In this document: positions 1 to 8,320 of the stretch, piece after piece
Layout of the letters: every line of letters begins with the position of its first letter
Position numbering within the stretch: the stretch's first letter is position 1
Assembly: GCA_905235415.1 (NCBI GenBank)
Contig: CAJOKX010000032.1
Coordinates: forward strand, 1-37,412
Direction of reading: 5' to 3'
Origin: an uncultured Lachnospiraceae bacterium
GTDB lineage: Bacteria; Bacillota; Clostridia; Lachnospirales; Lachnospiraceae
Length of the DNA stretch: 37,412 bases
Program-made: the position numbers and the translations under genes
The notes under the pieces: model-generated
Told to the model about the DNA's origin: nothing
Seen by the model: only the letters and a program-made list of their open reading frames with translations
The model's database searches: none

Positions 1-116
1 ATCTGCTCCCATTCACCGGATCGATGACGGTTCTTATAATAGCCATCCAGGTAGATCAATACCAACAGGTATCCTGCCTGGATCAGGAGAAACAGAAGAC
101 TGAAGTGAAGGGGCAT
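1..116 (-). CDS. N-terminus of a membrane protein (partial, runs off the window edge)
   Basis: Minus strand reads MPLHFSLLFLLIQAGYLLVLIYLDGYYKNRHRSGEWEQ from ATG at 116, with GAGGAG just upstream overlapping the stop of the next gene. Confidence 0.5.
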   Translation of the reverse strand, partial: MPLHFSLLFLLIQAGYLLVLIYLDGYYKNRHRSGEWEQ

Positions 117-122
117 CTCTCC

Positions 123-803
123 TCAGTCTGTAATGTAATACACGATCGCATCCACCGACCCGATCTCGATCCCATTTGACTCTAAATAATTGATATTATC
201 TCTGTCAATGTACAGGGAGAAGGTGGCGGTGCTCCCGGCATGCAGGCCGACATTCTCATACTGGTTTGTGTCCACATAAACAAGATTGCCGGCCGTATCC
301 AGCAATGCGCCTACCAGATAGTATCCTTTCCGGGTCTGATCCGATTCGTTTGTAACCGTAATGTGAATATAGTTGTCATAACTGTCAGATCCGTTGATCT
401 CATATTCGGCTTCGCACGGGATCCTCTCTGCATTCGTTCCTCTGTCAGTGGAATCTACGGAAAACTTTATGTCGCCAATTGTCTGGTTCTTCAGAGCGCT
501 GTCCCAGAGGAATTCCTTGACATAGGTGTATTCGCCGGGGTTCAGTACGATCCTGCTCGGAAATGTGTTAACGAAGTCCGAGGTGACCAGAATCTCATCG
601 TTTCCGGAGAACAGAACGAGCTTTCCATTGTCGACGCCTGCTGGGGCATCTCCGTCATTTTGAATCTTCGCATAGAAGTTCCCGGAATCATCGCCCGGAG
701 CAATGACAATTGCTTTATCAGATACTGATATGTTTCCGTCCGCATAGCAGCTTCCGGTAATCGCCAAGCTTGCTATGAGTGCCAGCAGTGCAGCTTTTTT
801 CAT
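123..803 (-). CDS. Secreted protein of unknown function (FxLYD/beta-sandwich-like)
   Basis: ORF with a clear signal peptide (MKKAALLALIASLAITGSCYA) and a beta-rich C-terminal half. Confidence 0.75.
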   Translation of the reverse strand: MKKAALLALIASLAITGSCYADGNISVSDKAIVIAPGDDSGNFYAKIQNDGDAPAGVDNGKLVLFSGNDEILVTSDFVNTFPSRIVLNPGEYTYVKEFLWDSALKNQTIGDIKFSVDSTDRGTNAERIPCEAEYEINGSDSYDNYIHITVTNESDQTRKGYYLVGALLDTAGNLVYVDTNQYENVGLHAGSTATFSLYIDRDNINYLESNGIEIGSVDAIVYYITD

Positions 804-931
804 GATGTGTGTCCCTCCTTTGTATTGTGAATCGATCTTTGATTACAGTCCGGGAGAGGCACTTTTGTGCCTCACGCCGGATGATTCCTGTTCTCTTATG
901 ATAGAAATTCGGAGTCCGGATTCCCACCATC

Positions 932-1501
932 TTAAAGGTGCTTTTTGGCAACCTGAAGTTGCGCCTCCAGCCGAATTCTGTCGAGCGTGTCCCACGGCAG
1001 AAGGAGCTGGCCGATCTCAGAGCTGTCCATCTCGGCAAAGGACTGAATGCTTTCATTGCCTGATGGGTCTGTCCCGGTTGTCTCTTCAAAAACTCTTCCG
1101 TCGTAGAAGATGCAGGCTCTGGTTCCCGCAAACTCGTCTGTGTCCACCTTCTGCACGATCTCGAATCCGTCAAGAACATGCACCATCCTTTTCAAAAGGT
1201 CCTGCCGGATGGTGTTGTTCAGAGAATGCCTGTCCTGTATAAATGCAGGATCCTCGGAATAAACGCGATCCGACTCACCCACCTGCGGCCTGAACCGGTC
1301 TACCTTCTCATCGCTGAAGAGCCAGTCCAGATCCTTCTCCAATATGTATGACAGTTCCAGCAATGTCCTGATCTCCGGATAGGATATACCGGTCTCCCAT
1401 TTTGTAACGCTCTGGCGGCTTACATCGAGCCTTTCTGCCAGCTCTTCCTGTGAAAATCCTTTCTGCTTCCTGGTAACCTTCAGTCGATCTCCAAAACTCA
1501 T
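932..1501 (-). CDS. XRE-family HTH transcriptional regulator
   Basis: MSFGDRLKVTRKQKGFSQEELAERLDVSRQSVTKWETG is a classic HTH_3; ATG at 1501 preceded by GGGG. Confidence 0.85.
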   Translation of the reverse strand: MSFGDRLKVTRKQKGFSQEELAERLDVSRQSVTKWETGISYPEIRTLLELSYILEKDLDWLFSDEKVDRFRPQVGESDRVYSEDPAFIQDRHSLNNTIRQDLLKRMVHVLDGFEIVQKVDTDEFAGTRACIFYDGRVFEETTGTDPSGNESIQSFAEMDSSEIGQLLLPWDTLDRIRLEAQLQVAKKHL

Positions 1502-1640
1502 AATGATCCCCTTTCGTTTGTGCATGGCCGGTCCTGTATGAGGTTTCAAAACCGGCAGACTATTGCTCTCTCTATAGGGGCGAAAAAAAATGCGAATTTG
1601 TTAGTTTCGACTCACTTCATGCATTGGCTGCCTGGAAGGA

Positions 1641-1666
1641 TAAAAAAAGGATCGCCGAAGCGATCC
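1641..1666 (-). terminator. Rho-independent terminator with a UUCG tetraloop
   Basis: Minus strand GGATCGC-TTCG-GCGATCC-TTTTTTT, downstream of the minus-strand gene ending at 1761. Confidence 0.85.
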
Positions 1667-1760
1667 AATGAAGAGTACTGATCTTATGCAGGCACCATCT
1701 CCAGACCCGGCGCTGATGCCCTTCTTATGCCTGCTCTGACAGGTCCGGGGGTTCATATTT

Positions 1761-2159
1761 TTAATCATCCGCATCTGCGTGCATTTTCTTTGCTTCCAGG
1801 TTCATTACCACAACTTCAAGAAGGTAGGCTTCCTGCCTGTCCGGCGGGAGGGAATTATACTGGTACAGGAACAGATGCTCCATGATCTCCCTCACGCTCT
1901 TGGCTCCGCAGTTGCGTATGCCCTTCAGCTCCCGGCCTGATGCTACTGCCTGTGCCACATCACCTATTGTGTGAAAATCAGCCCTTTTCAGGCTGTTGAA
2001 CGACCTTACGCTCAGGTCCAATGATTCGATCGGTTCATCTTTCATCCTGCCAGTCAGGTTCATGTAAAAATGGAATTTTCCGCCTTTCTTCTCATGAAGG
2101 TTCACTCCCTCCATCTGGTTCATTACATCCATCACGCTGCGGCGCTGATCGTTTTTCAT
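1761..2159 (-). CDS. Stand-alone RNA polymerase alpha C-terminal-domain-like protein
   Basis: SLDLSVRSFNSLKRADFHTIGDVAQAVASGRELKGIRNCGAKSVREI matches the alpha-CTD pattern (L-x-VRSxNxLK...IxxIGDL...NxGxKSLxEI). Start chosen at MKNDQ. Confidence 0.75.
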   Translation of the reverse strand: MKNDQRRSVMDVMNQMEGVNLHEKKGGKFHFYMNLTGRMKDEPIESLDLSVRSFNSLKRADFHTIGDVAQAVASGRELKGIRNCGAKSVREIMEHLFLYQYNSLPPDRQEAYLLEVVVMNLEAKKMHADADD

Positions 2160-2598
2160 ATCGAATTCCTCCGTAAACATCCTTGATGACCTCTTTGACG
2201 GCATGGCAATGGATCTCCAGGATCCCATCGCCGCACTTCTTTTGGATCATCTTTGTCAGGTATTGGAGGTTTGAGGCCTGGTCGGACACCGCGACCATGT
2301 GGATATGGTTCTCCTTTGTAGTACGGAAGATCTGCCGGATGTACGCCGTATGGGTGGTGACATACTGCAGCACCTCCTCATACTTCTCCGGAACCGTTAC
2401 GATATCAATGAACATCGTGATCTCATCCTCACGATAGATACAGGTGTTGTATCCGCGGATGATTCCCTCTTCTTCAAGCTTTTTCACTCTCTTCTTTGCC
2501 GCAACCCTGGTCATCCCGATTGCATTCCCGATGTCCTGATAGCTCATCCGGGCATTTCCCTTCAGAAGATCCAGTATCCTAAGATCCGTCTTATCCAT
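2092..2598 (-). CDS. Lrp/AsnC-family transcriptional regulator
   Basis: MDKTDLRILDLLKGNARMSYQDIGNAIGMTRVAAKKRVKKLEEEGIIRGY is a typical AsnC HTH, followed by a RAM-like domain; overlaps the downstream gene. Confidence 0.85.
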   Translation of the reverse strand: MDKTDLRILDLLKGNARMSYQDIGNAIGMTRVAAKKRVKKLEEEGIIRGYNTCIYREDEITMFIDIVTVPEKYEEVLQYVTTHTAYIRQIFRTTKENHIHMVAVSDQASNLQYLTKMIQKKCGDGILEIHCHAVKEVIKDVYGGIRYEKRSAPQRDGCNEPDGGSEPS

Positions 2599-2768
2599 AA
2601 CCTCAACCCTCTCATCAGCGTCGACCCTGATGGAACCATCATACAGAATCGGATGAAGAAAAAGCAATAGGCGCGGTTTCGTTTCGAAACCTTCGGTATC
2701 GTTTGTTAACCCGGAGCTACCTCTTCATTGTTACGGCTTCTGATCGTCTTTATTGAAATGATCCATTG

Positions 2769-2795
2769 ACAATACCACTCATTGGGTGGTATTGT
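2769..2795. promoter_or_regulatory. Perfect inverted repeat, candidate autoregulatory operator
   Basis: ACAATACCAC-TCATTGG-GTGGTATTGT; overlaps TTGACA and lies 21 bp before the XRE start codon. Confidence 0.65.
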
Positions 2796-2816
2796 TCTCT
2801 CATGGAGGTGACGGTC

Positions 2817-3176
2817 ATGACGATAAAGGAAATGAGAATGAAACTGGATATGACCCAGGAGGTGTTTTCCCAACGTTACAATATCCCAAAGCGCACCATT
2901 GAGAACTGGGAATCCGGGAAACGGACGCCCCCGGCCTATGTCATTGAGATGCTCGAAAACGCTGTCATGCATTACAAACCCCGTACGATGGAAGAGATCT
3001 TGCGTATGCCTCTTACGATCGTTGACCTGAAGTATATGTGTGATGTCCTGATCCGGAAAGGATACGGGGAAAAATCTGTGCTTCTCAGCAACGACTCGGA
3101 GGAAACCGGGTACCATGGAATGTACTACGGTTTCGGGCCGGAAGATGAGTACGAAGACTATGTTACCCTGAACTGA
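2817..3176 (+). CDS. XRE/HTH-type regulator
   Basis: MTIKEMRMKLDMTQEVFSQRYNIPKRTIENWESGKRTPPAYVIEML; GGAGGTG Shine-Dalgarno before ATG at 2817. Confidence 0.8.
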   Translation: MTIKEMRMKLDMTQEVFSQRYNIPKRTIENWESGKRTPPAYVIEMLENAVMHYKPRTMEEILRMPLTIVDLKYMCDVLIRKGYGEKSVLLSNDSEETGYHGMYYGFGPEDEYEDYVTLN

Positions 3177-3187
3177 CACATTAAAAA

Positions 3188-3210
3188 CCCCGCACTGTGA
3201 GTGCGCGGGG
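3188..3210. terminator. GC-rich terminator hairpin
   Basis: CCCCGCACTgtgAGTGCGCGGGG directly after the XRE gene, with an A-tract on the left (U-tract on the minus strand). Confidence 0.6.
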
Positions 3211-3251
3211 CAGATCTATGGATCACTGCAGAAATAAACCTGCAAAAAGCC

Positions 3252-3292
3252 AAAAAGCGTGGACACAGGCTCTCCCAATGTCCACGCTTTTT
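3252..3292. terminator. Bidirectional terminator between convergent genes
   Basis: AAAAAGCGTGGACA ... TGTCCACGCTTTTT, 14-bp perfect arms. Confidence 0.9.
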
Positions 3293-3336
3293 AGAGTATA
3301 ACACTTATAACACTTTCGTCCCGCTCCCGGTCTTTC

Positions 3337-3744
3337 TTATCCGAACAGGTCCAGGATCTGCGCCTTGTCCTCGTCTGTCAGCGTGCCCGGCTTCCATCCG
3401 AGTTTCACCGAATCGTCCGCATATCTCGGGATCAGATGGATGTGGAAATGAAATACCGTCTGGCCTGCGCTCTCCCCGTTATTCTGTACAATATTGAGGC
3501 CGTCCGCATGCAGTCCTTCAAACAGTCTCGTTCCTACCTTCCTGGCAACAGCCATGGCCTTTCCGAGCACATCCTCCGGAATCTCAAACAGATTTGCGTA
3601 ATGCTCTTTCGGCAGTACCAGCGCATGTCCCCTGGACGCCGGATTCAGGTCCAGGATGACACGAAATGAATCGTCTTCATAAAGTGTCGCAGACGGAATC
3701 TCTCCATTGGCAATCTTACAGAAAATGCAGTTGCAGTCTTTCAT
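3337..3744 (-). CDS. HIT family protein
   Basis: CIFCKIANGEIPSATLYEDDSF ... FHFHIHLIPRY (HxHxH motif). Confidence 0.93.
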   Translation of the reverse strand: MKDCNCIFCKIANGEIPSATLYEDDSFRVILDLNPASRGHALVLPKEHYANLFEIPEDVLGKAMAVARKVGTRLFEGLHADGLNIVQNNGESAGQTVFHFHIHLIPRYADDSVKLGWKPGTLTDEDKAQILDLFG

Positions 3745-3800
3745 AACCTTTCCGTTTCCTCCTCTTTCCCTTCCAGTTGTTACTCCGATTGTTACTCCGG

Positions 3801-4421
3801 TTACTCCGATATTCTTCGGACGGTCCGCTTCTTCGGATGATACAGCAGCGCCGCAAGCAGAAAACCGCACGCCATGCCGCCCAGATGCGCCGCATTGTCC
3901 ACGCCTTTGTCCACCATGCTCTGCATGATCATCAGCATCACCAGCAGCCCGAGTCTGCGCATGTTACTGCTCCCGAGCTGTTTCCGGTTCTGCAGGGCAA
4001 AACATAGATATGCGCCCATGCAGGCGAAGATCGCTCCGGACGCCCCCGCGGATACCGCATATCTTCCGGCACGCGCACTGACGAGCACCGAGATGACGTT
4101 GCCGCCGATCCCTCCAACAAAATAAATAATCAGGTACCGAACGGGGCCCATAATCATTTCCACGAAATCCCCGAGAAACAGCAGGCTGAACATATTATAG
4201 GCAAGATGCTCAAATCCGAAATGCAGGAACATCGATGTAAAGAGCCGCCAGTATTCACCCTCCAGAACCAGCGGTCCGTAGGAGGCGCCATGTGCCAGCA
4301 TAAATGAAGCGTCTGTCGTATCTCCCATACACTCCAGCACGATGAAGACAACAATATTAATCACTGCAAGCGTGAGATTGACTTTCCTGCGTTCTTTGAT
4401 GAAATTGGCAAATTCATTCAT
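3801..4421 (-). CDS. Rhomboid family intramembrane serine protease
   Basis: Multi-TM; GASGAIFA (GxSG) serine motif and C-terminal AAHLGG histidine motif. Confidence 0.9.
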   Translation of the reverse strand: MNEFANFIKERRKVNLTLAVINIVVFIVLECMGDTTDASFMLAHGASYGPLVLEGEYWRLFTSMFLHFGFEHLAYNMFSLLFLGDFVEMIMGPVRYLIIYFVGGIGGNVISVLVSARAGRYAVSAGASGAIFACMGAYLCFALQNRKQLGSSNMRRLGLLVMLMIMQSMVDKGVDNAAHLGGMACGFLLAALLYHPKKRTVRRISE

Positions 4422-4554
4422 AACCCGTCACTTCCTGCATCCGGGATCTGTCCTCACCTGCAAGATCCCCTTCAGGTTGCATCATACCATGCACAGGTCT
4501 TCCAGAAAAGCCCCCCGTGACCCGAAAGTCGGATGAAAGCGAACCCGGTCTTCC

Positions 4555-6087
4555 CTACCCCATCCGGAACCTGTACTGCAGGGAGCCGATGCTGATGACG
4601 GAACCGTCTTTCAGAAGGGTGGCCCTTCCGCTCTCCAGCCGCTCCCCGTCCACTCCGGTTCCGTTGGTGGAATACAGATCCGTCAGATAGAATCCGTCGG
4701 TCCTCAGCTCGATTCTGGCATGAACCCGGCTGACCGCGTCATCGGGCAGAACGATATCCGCCTTCTCCCTGCTCTTTCCCAGAATCATGTGCGTTGAAGA
4801 GAGAACAATATCCGGGCAGCGTTCTGGCTGCAGACTGATCAGACAGGGGGACGCTTCTTCCTCCCGCACACGCTGTGACATATAGGAGACTTCTTCCTCC
4901 CGCGCGCGCTGGGACGCGGACAGTTCATCCTCCGCATAGACCTGCTTCAGAAGAGACTGATAAAACGCATCATCCCCCGGATCCTCTTCATCGATCCAGA
5001 CATTGTGAATTTCAGATCGATCTTTATCGATCACGCTGTATGTCAGCCATATCAGTGCGATACTCATCAGCCCCACTCCGCCGATCTGTGTCAGATCCAT
5101 GCGGAACAGTATGATTGACAGGACTGCGGCAGGGACGATGACCAGCACCGGAAGAAGACGCCGGACGGACATCTTTTTTCTGTATCCCGCGCCTGCGCCG
5201 CTGCCCTTCCCCGCCGTCTTTGAGCCGGTTTGTTTCCGGCGGCCTGCACTTCTTCTCTGCCTGTCCGGTGGTGGGAGCACCCGGATATTTTCCTGCCCGG
5301 GAGGAGTACCAGGCACCGTCCTTCCGGGAGGCGTACCGGGTACCGTCCTTCCGGGAGGCGTACCGGGCGCCATTCTTCCGGGAGCCGGACCGGACATCGT
5401 TCTTCCGGGCGGCGTACCAGGCGCCGTTCTTCCGGGAAGCGGGCCGGGGCTGTACGCCTGTTTTGGAGTGTCCGGCCCTGCATAGCCTGAAGAAGCATAA
5501 CGCGCCTTCGGATCTTCTTCCTGTATCTGCGCCGCGCAGTCATGCAGCAGTTTCCGGAGCACTTCTCCCAGCATGTATTGATCAGCGCTGACCTTGTCAA
5601 ACAGTCCGTAAGACAGGTTGGCTGCGGTCTGGTCTGAATGATCGAGCTTCTTCAGAAAAAACTCTGCCAGGATCCGGATCGTATCCGGATCTTCCTCTGA
5701 CAGGTGCGGGATGTAGCACAGCAGCACCTCGTCTCCGCCCGGTCCGAGAAAGATATAGTCCGGATCCAGGCACAGATCCCCGGGATCCAGCAGATACCCG
5801 GGCAGTTTCAGAACCGTATCCCTGACAGCTGTCAGAATCTTCCTTATATCATTTCCTGTCAGCTGCACCGGCTTATAGCGCGCGGCAATGCTCGTGCATC
5901 CCGTCACATCCGCGCGCAGGCTGGTCTCTCCGTCTTTGACAGACAAACTCAGCGGCAGAAGAGAGGGAAGCTTCCCCCTGAGCGCCATCTGCAGAATATA
6001 TTCATTTTCATCGATGTGTTCTGTATCAAAGACCATGTACATCCGGTCGAGATCTTTTACAAGTCTTCCGTACTCTCCTCTTTTCAA
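4555..6087 (-). CDS. FHA domain-containing protein of the Flp/Tad locus (DUF6382-like N-terminus)
   Basis: C-terminal FHA (GKSREKADIVLPDDAVSRVHARIELRTDGFYLTDLYSTNGTGVDGERL), central TM pair, low-complexity PGRTxPGTP linker. Confidence 0.85.
   Translation of the reverse strand: MKRGEYGRLVKDLDRMYMVFDTEHIDENEYILQMALRGKLPSLLPLSLSVKDGETSLRADVTGCTSIAARYKPVQLTGNDIRKILTAVRDTVLKLPGYLLDPGDLCLDPDYIFLGPGGDEVLLCYIPHLSEEDPDTIRILAEFFLKKLDHSDQTAANLSYGLFDKVSADQYMLGEVLRKLLHDCAAQIQEEDPKARYASSGYAGPDTPKQAYSPGPLPGRTAPGTPPGRTMSGPAPGRMAPGTPPGRTVPGTPPGRTVPGTPPGQENIRVLPPPDRQRRSAGRRKQTGSKTAGKGSGAGAGYRKKMSVRRLLPVLVIVPAAVLSIILFRMDLTQIGGVGLMSIALIWLTYSVIDKDRSEIHNVWIDEEDPGDDAFYQSLLKQVYAEDELSASQRAREEEVSYMSQRVREEEASPCLISLQPERCPDIVLSSTHMILGKSREKADIVLPDDAVSRVHARIELRTDGFYLTDLYSTNGTGVDGERLESGRATLLKDGSVISIGSLQYRFRMG
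5296..5445 (-). repeat. 27-bp coding minisatellite encoding (PGRTxPGTP)n linker
   Basis: About five copies of a 9-aa repeat PGRTAPGTP/PGRTMSGPA/PGRMAPGTP/PGRTVPGTP x2. Confidence 0.85.
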
Positions 6088-6093
6088 AGATTC

Positions 6094-6615
6094 TCATCCG
6101 TCCTTTCCAAGAAGCTTGCTCACATACTCCAGTCCGCGGATCTTCCGGATCGTATCCGCAGGCCGGAGCAGGTCCCGTTTCGCGGATGCGCCTGTATCCA
6201 GCGTGCTCTTCCCGAACAGGTTCGGGAGAAGTCCCGGAAGGCGGAGGGATGCGCTGTAGGAAACCGATGCCTGTGTGCCGGATGCGGAAGCAGTGGAAGA
6301 TGCCTTTCCGGACGCTCCTGTGCGGTCCGCCAGCTTCGCGGCGCTTCTTCCCAGATGCGCGTTTCCGCTTTCCTTCCAGTGGTTCAGATCCGCGATCGCC
6401 GCGATCTCCTGTGCAGCGCCGTTCAGTACGCCTCTGTCATGCAAATAAAAGCCCAGATACAGCAGCGCCAGCAGGACCGGCAGGATCACCGCCATCAGCA
6501 GGGCCGCTTCCACGGTATAGCTTGCCCGGAGACGGTCCGGACAGCTCCTCCATCCGCCAGCCGCACGTCCAGCTGCCTTCTGATTCCTCCACGAATCTCT
6601 GTCCATTTCGTTCAT
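6094..6615 (-). CDS. TadE-like pilus assembly protein
   Basis: RASYTVEAALLMAVILPVLLALLYLGFYLHDRGVLNG: class III signal-like segment typical of TadE/TadG pseudopilins. Confidence 0.75.
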   Translation of the reverse strand: MNEMDRDSWRNQKAAGRAAGGWRSCPDRLRASYTVEAALLMAVILPVLLALLYLGFYLHDRGVLNGAAQEIAAIADLNHWKESGNAHLGRSAAKLADRTGASGKASSTASASGTQASVSYSASLRLPGLLPNLFGKSTLDTGASAKRDLLRPADTIRKIRGLEYVSKLLGKDG

Positions 6616-6800
6616 CCTTTCACACGAGGGCCAGACCAGGTCGAGCTTGCGATGCCTGGTCGCCCTCGTCGTTCACCCATTCACATGGATTTCAGACCAG
6701 GTCGAGCTTGCGAAGCCCGGTCGCCCTCGTTTCTCATCCTTTCACGTGGGGGTGCCAGACCAGTTCACGCTTGCCTAGCTCGGTCGCTTTCGTCGTTCAC
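6610..6800 (-). repeat. 61-bp tandem repeat array (3 units plus partial), each with an internal hairpin
   Basis: CATCC/CACCC landmarks at 6613, 6674, 6735 and 6798; core CAGACCAGGTCGAGCTTGCGAwGCCyGGTCGCCCTCGT; arms CCAGG/CCTGG within units. Confidence 0.85.
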
Positions 6801-6804
6801 CCTC

Positions 6805-7239
6805 TTATATGGTGCTCAGTCCCTGCGCCGCGAGGACCAGCACGTGCCCCGCTGCCAGAAACGGAAGAAACGGCAGGCTGGAGCTGCGCGTCACTTTCCT
6901 GCGGACCAGCTGCAGCACCGAATATGCAGCGCACAGCAGCAGCGCCGCAGTCAGTGCACTGAATTCCGCATCAAACCCGATCGCGCTTCCGCACACCGCG
7001 CACGTCATACCGTCGCCGGTTCCGATGGAAGCATGAAACAGGAGCGCGAGAAGCAGCATCCCGGCGCCCGGTATCATCCCCGCAAGCATCCCCGGCAGAG
7101 TCATATCCCGCAGGAACACATGCAGCGCGCATATAAGCGCCGCAAACAAGCCCATCGGCTTCACCGGAACCGTGCGGCTCTTCAGATCGCAGACCGATAA
7201 GTATATAAGAAATACAAGTACGGCGATCCGGAAGATCAT
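6805..7239 (-). CDS. A24-type prepilin peptidase (TadV/CpaA-like)
   Basis: Small multi-TM protein with the two aspartate motifs CDLKSRTVP and GTGDGMT. Confidence 0.85.
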   Translation of the reverse strand: MIFRIAVLVFLIYLSVCDLKSRTVPVKPMGLFAALICALHVFLRDMTLPGMLAGMIPGAGMLLLALLFHASIGTGDGMTCAVCGSAIGFDAEFSALTAALLLCAAYSVLQLVRRKVTRSSSLPFLPFLAAGHVLVLAAQGLSTI

Positions 7240-7245
7240 ATCCGC

Positions 7246-8268
7246 TCAGCCTCCTCTCCTCTTTTTGCAGTCTGCACATTCACGCAGGTGCTCGCACGCA
7301 TCCAGCGTCACCGTATTGACACTTCGCTTGAGCGACGGGCAGGAAAGGCTCGTATGCCAGCGCTCTCCGTAGGGATCGATGTAATACTGTCCGCCGACAG
7401 CGCCCGATCTTCCGCAGTGCGGACATTTCTTATACTTGCTCCCGCTCTTATTGCGCGCGCTCGTAAGTCCTTCCTCCGTTGTCGGAATGACGGTGACCTT
7501 CAGGTGGGAGCAGTTTGGATCGGTATGATAGACCGTTCCGGAATCCGTCACGTACACGGTCCGGTTCGAAGAATCCGCCGCGTCTCTCACGGCCGCTCCG
7601 TTCGCAGATCCCTTCGCGCCCGTCCATCCGCGCACCACCGCCTTCTGGACAAAAAACGTGAACGGGAGCGTGATCAGGGAGTATTTCGGCTTCGCCTGAT
7701 AGGTAAGTACCAGACGGATCCTGTCGCCCTCCTTCATATAGGAAGAATTGAGAAAAGACGCATTCCGGACCGCCCCCGGATCCTCCGCTTTCCCGATGAC
7801 CTGCGAAGAAGCCCAGGCGTCTGACAGCGCGCCTCTGATCAGGTGATTCGCATCCCCGTATTCCTCTTTGTACGCCGCCATCGCCATCTCCTGCGCCGTG
7901 GTTGTCATATACCCTGCATACTGGGCAGCCGTATAAAAGACCATCGCAAACTGAAGTACGATCGCAATCAGCACAAAAAACAACGGCAGTTCGATCGCAG
8001 CCTCAACCGTTAGGCTTGCGGAAAATGAACCGGGAAAGGATGTCCTTGAACACCGGGGGTTTGAAATGGGAGAGAGTACGCTTTCCTTTCTTTTTGTTGC
8101 ATGGTCTGTATGATATTTCGTTGTTGAACAATATGGCTTATTGTCTTTGGAGGAACGGCGGCAGACCGAAACAGAACCGGAGGAGGGCACCTCCGTTTGT
8201 TGTATGGGGAGACTTTCGTCCGCCGCCCATATGGAATTCTTCAAAAATAATTCACAGTGCAAGAACAT
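7246..8268 (-). CDS. TadE-like protein with duplicated C-terminal Cys/His module
   Basis: SASLTVEAAIELPLFFVLIAIVLQFAMVFYTAAQYAG; two C-terminal HTxxxCxxLK...CxxC modules; GAGGTG upstream of ATG at 8268. Confidence 0.75.
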   Translation of the reverse strand: MFLHCELFLKNSIWAADESLPIQQTEVPSSGSVSVCRRSSKDNKPYCSTTKYHTDHATKRKESVLSPISNPRCSRTSFPGSFSASLTVEAAIELPLFFVLIAIVLQFAMVFYTAAQYAGYMTTTAQEMAMAAYKEEYGDANHLIRGALSDAWASSQVIGKAEDPGAVRNASFLNSSYMKEGDRIRLVLTYQAKPKYSLITLPFTFFVQKAVVRGWTGAKGSANGAAVRDAADSSNRTVYVTDSGTVYHTDPNCSHLKVTVIPTTEEGLTSARNKSGSKYKKCPHCGRSGAVGGQYYIDPYGERWHTSLSCPSLKRSVNTVTLDACEHLRECADCKKRRGG

Positions 8269-8320
8269 CCTTTCTCACCTCACTTTCCGCATCCGGCCCT
8301 GCATACACTGCCCATGAGAA

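Noticed and set aside
6610-6800. Possible CRISPR array (regularly spaced repeats)
   Set aside because: The whole 61-bp unit is repeated, with no unique spacers; no cas genes nearby. Same reasoning for 8321-8470 and 27976-28230.
5704-7200. 498-aa plus-strand ORF across the FHA, TadE-like and peptidase genes
   Set aside because: Crosses several well-supported minus-strand genes and the 61-bp array; composition looks like antisense noise.
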